From G963664115 sp965216035 (lineage in GTDB: Bacteria > Acidobacteriota > Terriglobia > 20CM-2-55-15), in NCBI GenBank assembly GCA_965216035.1, contig CBDCFM010000020.1:186001-250000 (forward strand): a stretch of DNA of 64,000 bases. Direction: 5' to 3'. This document shows positions 60,845 through 64,000 of this stretch, in pieces. The notes below the pieces were generated by a model. That model was not told where the DNA came from. It saw only the letters and a list, made by a program, of their open reading frames with translations, and did not search any database. Position numbers and translations under genes: made by a program. Within the stretch, counting starts at the first letter, position 1; every line of letters begins with the position of its first letter.

Positions 60845-63101
60845 CTTCAGTCAACGCCAACCGCTCCTTAGCCATATGCCGCATGGACTCCGTAAATGCC
60901 GGTTCATTCGCGACCACTTCAAGAGCTGCCCGTGCAGCTTCAAGGTGTCCGAGAGACAAGAGAAGATCGAAGCTGAAAACACCGCCGTGTAAGGGCCTCG
61001 GATCCCGTCCATATTCACCTTGTTCCTCTGTCGACTTCAAGAGCAGATCGTCGATCAGCGGATCCACGACGGCATCCGATAAGGAAGCGTCTTCGCGAAC
61101 CAATCCCGCGATGAATTCCAGTCGCAGGTCACGTCCGGAGGACAGGATGGAGTTAACAATGCTGACACGATCGTCGAGTTCAACAAGGAGCTGGATCGCG
61201 AAGGACGGTGTTTTGCCCCAATGCGCATCGAACCAACGGCCCTTGATCTCTTTGATCAATCCATTGATATCAGAATGCGATTTCACGAGATAGGATGCCG
61301 CGAAATAATCTCGGAATGAACGATGGGTCCAGTAATAGCGCTCACCCGCGCCGCGCAGAAACAAGCTATCGACGTCAGCAAACGCGCTAAAACGTACGGC
61401 CGCATCCTGAGCCTGGCCCTCATCAAAGCTGTGCTGCTCCCGAAAATATCGAAATACGGTTTCTTCGAGCCAATCACGATGCAACAGGGTCGCCGAGCGG
61501 ATGAGTTCAAGCGCAAGAAATCCCAGCACTTCCGTCGCATTGTTGAGAATATCCTCGCCGTATTCTTTCGCAAGATTCTGCTCCTCCCAACTCTTGAAAC
61601 ACTCCGAGACCAGATCGCCGTAAAGCTCTACGACCTTCGTCGAAAGCGGGCCTCCGTGCCGCTCGTACAAGGCCAGGGCTATGGAGAGAACCAGTGGAGA
61701 CGACAGCGAGTGGGAATCGAGCAGATCGCGGTTCTGCACCAGGAACCCCCGAGCCCCGTCGCCCAGCCACAGTCGAAGGGTCCGCTCTACTGATTCAGCC
61801 TGGAGCGGAAGAATCTCATAAACATCAAGATCGGAGTACCGGAAGTGTTCGGCTGAGGTCGGTCGAGACGTAAGAACGAGCCGGGTCCTGGACCCAAAAC
61901 CTGGATCTCCCTGAACACGTCCGATGAGATCCACGAGATCAGCGAGATCTCTTGTGTTCTGAATTTCGTCCACTCCATCCAGCATGATGAGGAGGCGAAG
62001 ACCCTGTATTTCTGAAAGATCAGTCAGAAAACCGGATGGCAACGATGTTTGGGCAACGGGACCGTTGCTGTTTCGAATGGCGTTCAAGATCAGGTCTTCC
62101 ACCGATCCGTCGACCGCTGTCAGTTGATTGGCCCTGAGAAGAATCGGGAACAGGCAACCCTGGCCGCGACGACTCAGGTTCTTGCAGGAAGCCGCCGCCT
62201 TGAAACTGAACAAACGCAGGAGGCTCGATCGCCCGGAGCCGGCCTGTCCCACCACAAGCAAGCTCCGATCAGATTTCCAGATTCGATCCAGCAGTTCGTC
62301 GATGCCTACTCGATCGGTCCGACCCACGGGTGATTCCATCGACAGGACCTTGAAAGCAGTGGGTGAAAGGAGGTCCATGGCGCTGATGTCACCTTTCGGG
62401 GCCAGGACCGGTTGAATGGGTTCCTCCGCGGTTGCACGGATTGCCATCAGATGAGATCGAGCGGCGAACACCGTGCCTACGATACCCGTGCAGTCAAACC
62501 ACAGGGATTTTTCTTCGTGGTTACGGTCATGAATTACCTGAATATCGGGGAACAGGTCGGCGAGCGTTGCAGCCGGGATCGCACGCCCTTCCAGCGCTGC
62601 TGACAGGCCCGCAGCGGTGTTGAGCATGGCGCACACTCCGCCGGTACGCAGGTTCAAGACAGGCGCTCCACTGAGCGACGGGATCCGAGGTGCCGACTTG
62701 ATTTTCAGTGTCGATCCCGTCTCTTCCAATCCCTCAAGGACAAGGCGCACGGGTCCGCTGCTCTCCTCGCCTGAGAATCCGCACACATACAATGTGTCGT
62801 CCGGACGCAGGGACTCAAACAAATACGCGCATGGATGATCCTTAAGGTTCGTTTCCAGAACGGCAAGATTGGGGCTGGGACTGGCCCCGTAGCGGACGAC
62901 CCGCGCAGCGTACTGGCCGCCACCCCAGTGGATATCGGCCCCCGAGGGTGTATAGTCTCCGCTTGCAGCGTCCTCGATCACATGCGCACAGGTCAGGACG
63001 AGACCCGGCGCGATGAAGAAACCGGTCCCCCTACGACCGCTTGATTCGACGCGCACAGTGCAGTCAACAAGGAAGTCCTGGATATCAGGAGTGTGACTCA
63101 T
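60837..63101 (-). CDS. Trypsin-like protease-NACHT STAND protein, candidate anti-phage NLR
   Basis: A 754-residue protein. Residues 1-190 resemble an S1 chymotrypsin-fold protease: GTGFFIAPGLVLTCAHVI gives His40, PSPNLAVLE has Asn78 where Asp is usual, and PSLSGAPVLN gives Ser144. Residues about 260-480 are a NACHT ATPase with GQAGSGRSSLL (Walker A, Arg291 instead of Lys) and LLIMLDGVDEI (Walker B with the NACHT DxxDE), then TRLVLTSRP. Helical C-terminal parts follow, with WTHRSFRDYFAASYLV. STAND NTPases fused to proteases act as phage sensors in Avs and bNACHT systems; I infer such a role. A changed triad could mean a non-proteolytic effector. Confidence 0.88.
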   Translation of the reverse strand: MSHTPDIQDFLVDCTVRVESSGRRGTGFFIAPGLVLTCAHVIEDAASGDYTPSGADIHWGGGQYAARVVRYGASPSPNLAVLETNLKDHPCAYLFESLRPDDTLYVCGFSGEESSGPVRLVLEGLEETGSTLKIKSAPRIPSLSGAPVLNLRTGGVCAMLNTAAGLSAALEGRAIPAATLADLFPDIQVIHDRNHEEKSLWFDCTGIVGTVFAARSHLMAIRATAEEPIQPVLAPKGDISAMDLLSPTAFKVLSMESPVGRTDRVGIDELLDRIWKSDRSLLVVGQAGSGRSSLLRLFSFKAAASCKNLSRRGQGCLFPILLRANQLTAVDGSVEDLILNAIRNSNGPVAQTSLPSGFLTDLSEIQGLRLLIMLDGVDEIQNTRDLADLVDLIGRVQGDPGFGSRTRLVLTSRPTSAEHFRYSDLDVYEILPLQAESVERTLRLWLGDGARGFLVQNRDLLDSHSLSSPLVLSIALALYERHGGPLSTKVVELYGDLVSECFKSWEEQNLAKEYGEDILNNATEVLGFLALELIRSATLLHRDWLEETVFRYFREQHSFDEGQAQDAAVRFSAFADVDSLFLRGAGERYYWTHRSFRDYFAASYLVKSHSDINGLIKEIKGRWFDAHWGKTPSFAIQLLVELDDRVSIVNSILSSGRDLRLEFIAGLVREDASLSDAVVDPLIDDLLLKSTEEQGEYGRDPRPLHGGVFSFDLLLSLGHLEAARAALEVVANEPAFTESMRHMAKERLALTEVS

Positions 63102-63156
63102 TCGATGTCATCAAACTCGGTACGGGGCAGCGCCTCACGCCGACCTGACGCCGACC

Positions 63157-63630
63157 TTACTCCTCGACATATGGATTCGGTGGTACCTTGCCACGAAGCC
63201 TTGCGTACGTTGTCAGCGCTCCACGGTGATGCGCTGTGTGATCAGCGATCCCTAGAAATACGCTATGACGCGGCTGTCCACCCATTATTGCCCCTTCCGG
63301 CAGCGGGGCCGCCCACTCTTCTTCGGTCTTCTCATCAATCAGACGGCCTGCGCCCTCGACGGCCCGCTTGAGCCAGGAACGCGCCGCCTCGAGAGAGTCG
63401 ACCCCCCGCACTTCTGATTCATGAGCTTCGAAGTCCATGTTAAATCCATTCGGATTAAAAGCTCCGTCCATGAACCAATCGATGGTCTGTGCGACGTGCG
63501 CAACCTGGCTTGCTACGGAAAAAACGCCCTCGGCAGGGACGAACAGGGAATCGTCTTCGGTCAGGGCGCCCGAGCTGCGTTCGAAAAACTCATAACTTGC
63601 ATGCAACTGGGATTTGAATGCTTCTTTCAT
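63157..63630 (-). CDS. DinB-fold protein
   Basis: A 157-residue protein from the ATG at 63630 with AGGAGG upstream. KEAFKSQLHASYEFFERSSG starts the four-helix bundle; VASQVAHVAQTIDWFMDG and LGIADHTAHHRGALTTYARL carry the three His metal ligands of DinB/YfiT proteins. Many act as thiol-dependent transferases or hydrolases with Zn or Ni; others are damage-inducible with no known activity. It is 31 bp downstream of the DUF1330 gene on the same strand. Confidence 0.87.
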   Translation of the reverse strand: MKEAFKSQLHASYEFFERSSGALTEDDSLFVPAEGVFSVASQVAHVAQTIDWFMDGAFNPNGFNMDFEAHESEVRGVDSLEAARSWLKRAVEGAGRLIDEKTEEEWAAPLPEGAIMGGQPRHSVFLGIADHTAHHRGALTTYARLRGKVPPNPYVEE

Positions 63631-63661
63631 TGTTGGCCTCCTACATAAGGGGGGGACGCCG

Positions 63662-63949
63662 TCACGTTCCATCAACGACAATCATCTGGGAGCTGGCGGC
63701 TTTCTGTCGAAGCTCCTTTGGAACCCGGTACTCTTCAGAAGACCACCAGGCCTTCGCCTGAGGGAGGCTATCGAATTCAAGGATCACGAAACGCGAGGGA
63801 TGCCAGTCGCCTTCAAGCGTCTCAACCGTGGGGCCCCGAACAACGTACCGCCCGCCATGTGCCTCAACAGTCGGTGATACGAGTGTCGTGTATTCCTCAA
63901 ATGCTTCGGAATCGTGTACTTCAATCTGGACAACAACGTACGCGGACAA
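63662..63949 (-). CDS. DUF1330 family protein
   Basis: A 95-residue ferredoxin-like dimeric-barrel protein starting at TTG 63949, with AAGGAG seven bases upstream. SAYVVVQIEVHDSEAFEEYT, then GGRYVVRGPTVETLEGDW, RFVILEFDSLPQAKAWW and YRVPKELRQKAASSQMIVVDG are characteristic of DUF1330. The function is unknown. It precedes the DinB-fold gene, so the two are likely co-transcribed; the upstream gene lies beyond the window. Confidence 0.88.
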   Translation of the reverse strand: MSAYVVVQIEVHDSEAFEEYTTLVSPTVEAHGGRYVVRGPTVETLEGDWHPSRFVILEFDSLPQAKAWWSSEEYRVPKELRQKAASSQMIVVDGT

Positions 63950-64000
63950 GATAAGACTCCTTCAGTTGTCAGGTGGCCGGGCACTCAGAATCAGGGCACG

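Overview
This window is about 64 kb of GC-rich DNA from an environmental Gram-negative bacterium. Evidence for that is the many secreted or lipid-anchored proteins with Sec signals and lipoboxes, the TRAP-TAXI and tripartite tricarboxylate uptake systems, the periplasmic-type quinoprotein dehydrogenases, and clear purine-rich ribosome binding sites. No rRNA, tRNA or universal marker gene was recognised, so the phylum cannot be fixed; the family mix (DUF6152, large WD40 proteins, FtsX fusions, many beta-propellers) would suit Acidobacteriota, Planctomycetota or Proteobacteria. Several decayed genes, one complete IS and four copies of a small inverted-repeat element mark it as a plastic, accessory-rich region.

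Layout. 0-2.9 kb: a run of minus-strand stability modules (AbrB antitoxin with a broken PIN toxin, a DUF429 gene, mazEF, higBA), separated by imperfect inverted repeats with GTT boxes that look like integron attC sites. 3.2-13.1 kb: a plus-strand cluster of glycosyltransferase, ABC ATPase, giant FtsX permease, HemW-like radical SAM protein, PaaK-like adenylating enzyme and halogenase-like flavoprotein; this looks like a biosynthesis-plus-export locus for an unidentified product. 13.6-16.8 kb: two convergent PQQ-like propeller proteins and a small membrane protein. 17.1-20.1 kb: TAXI binding protein plus fused TRAP permease. 20.2-24.6 kb: a 1483-residue TIR-transmembrane-WD40-TPR protein.

25.2-38.3 kb: a block of secreted proteins. 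Three share a signal peptide followed by an [LI]xGxW motif, with a secreted metallo-beta-lactamase-fold hydrolase, DUF6152 proteins (one intact, one broken), and two successive pairs of NHL-propeller protein plus PQQ-dependent dehydrogenase. This is probably a periplasmic oxidation system of unknown substrate, partly duplicated. 36.4-40.4 kb holds an IS91-type transposase remnant, a complete IS1182-type element and a truncated xanthine dehydrogenase gene. 41.7-47.7 kb: a secreted metallohydrolase, a long propeller gene split by one stop codon, and two small secreted proteins.

47.7-59.2 kb: aromatic and organic acid metabolism. There is a gentisate-dioxygenase-like bicupin, a rhodanese fusion, a MATE exporter, an amidohydrolase and a salicylate/3-hydroxybenzoate-type flavin hydroxylase on the minus strand. 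Diverging from them is an SDR-TctC-TctB-TctA-MmgE/PrpD run on the plus strand. 59.4-64 kb: a DUF4403 lipoprotein split by a stop, a trypsin-like/NACHT STAND protein that is a candidate anti-phage NLR, a DinB-fold protein and a DUF1330 protein.

The features most worth pursuing are the four-copy inverted-repeat element family, two copies of which supply the stop codons of neighbouring genes; the trypsin-NACHT and TIR-WD40 proteins as immune candidates; the duplicated NHL-PQQ dehydrogenase pairs; and the attC-like boundaries of the toxin-antitoxin run.
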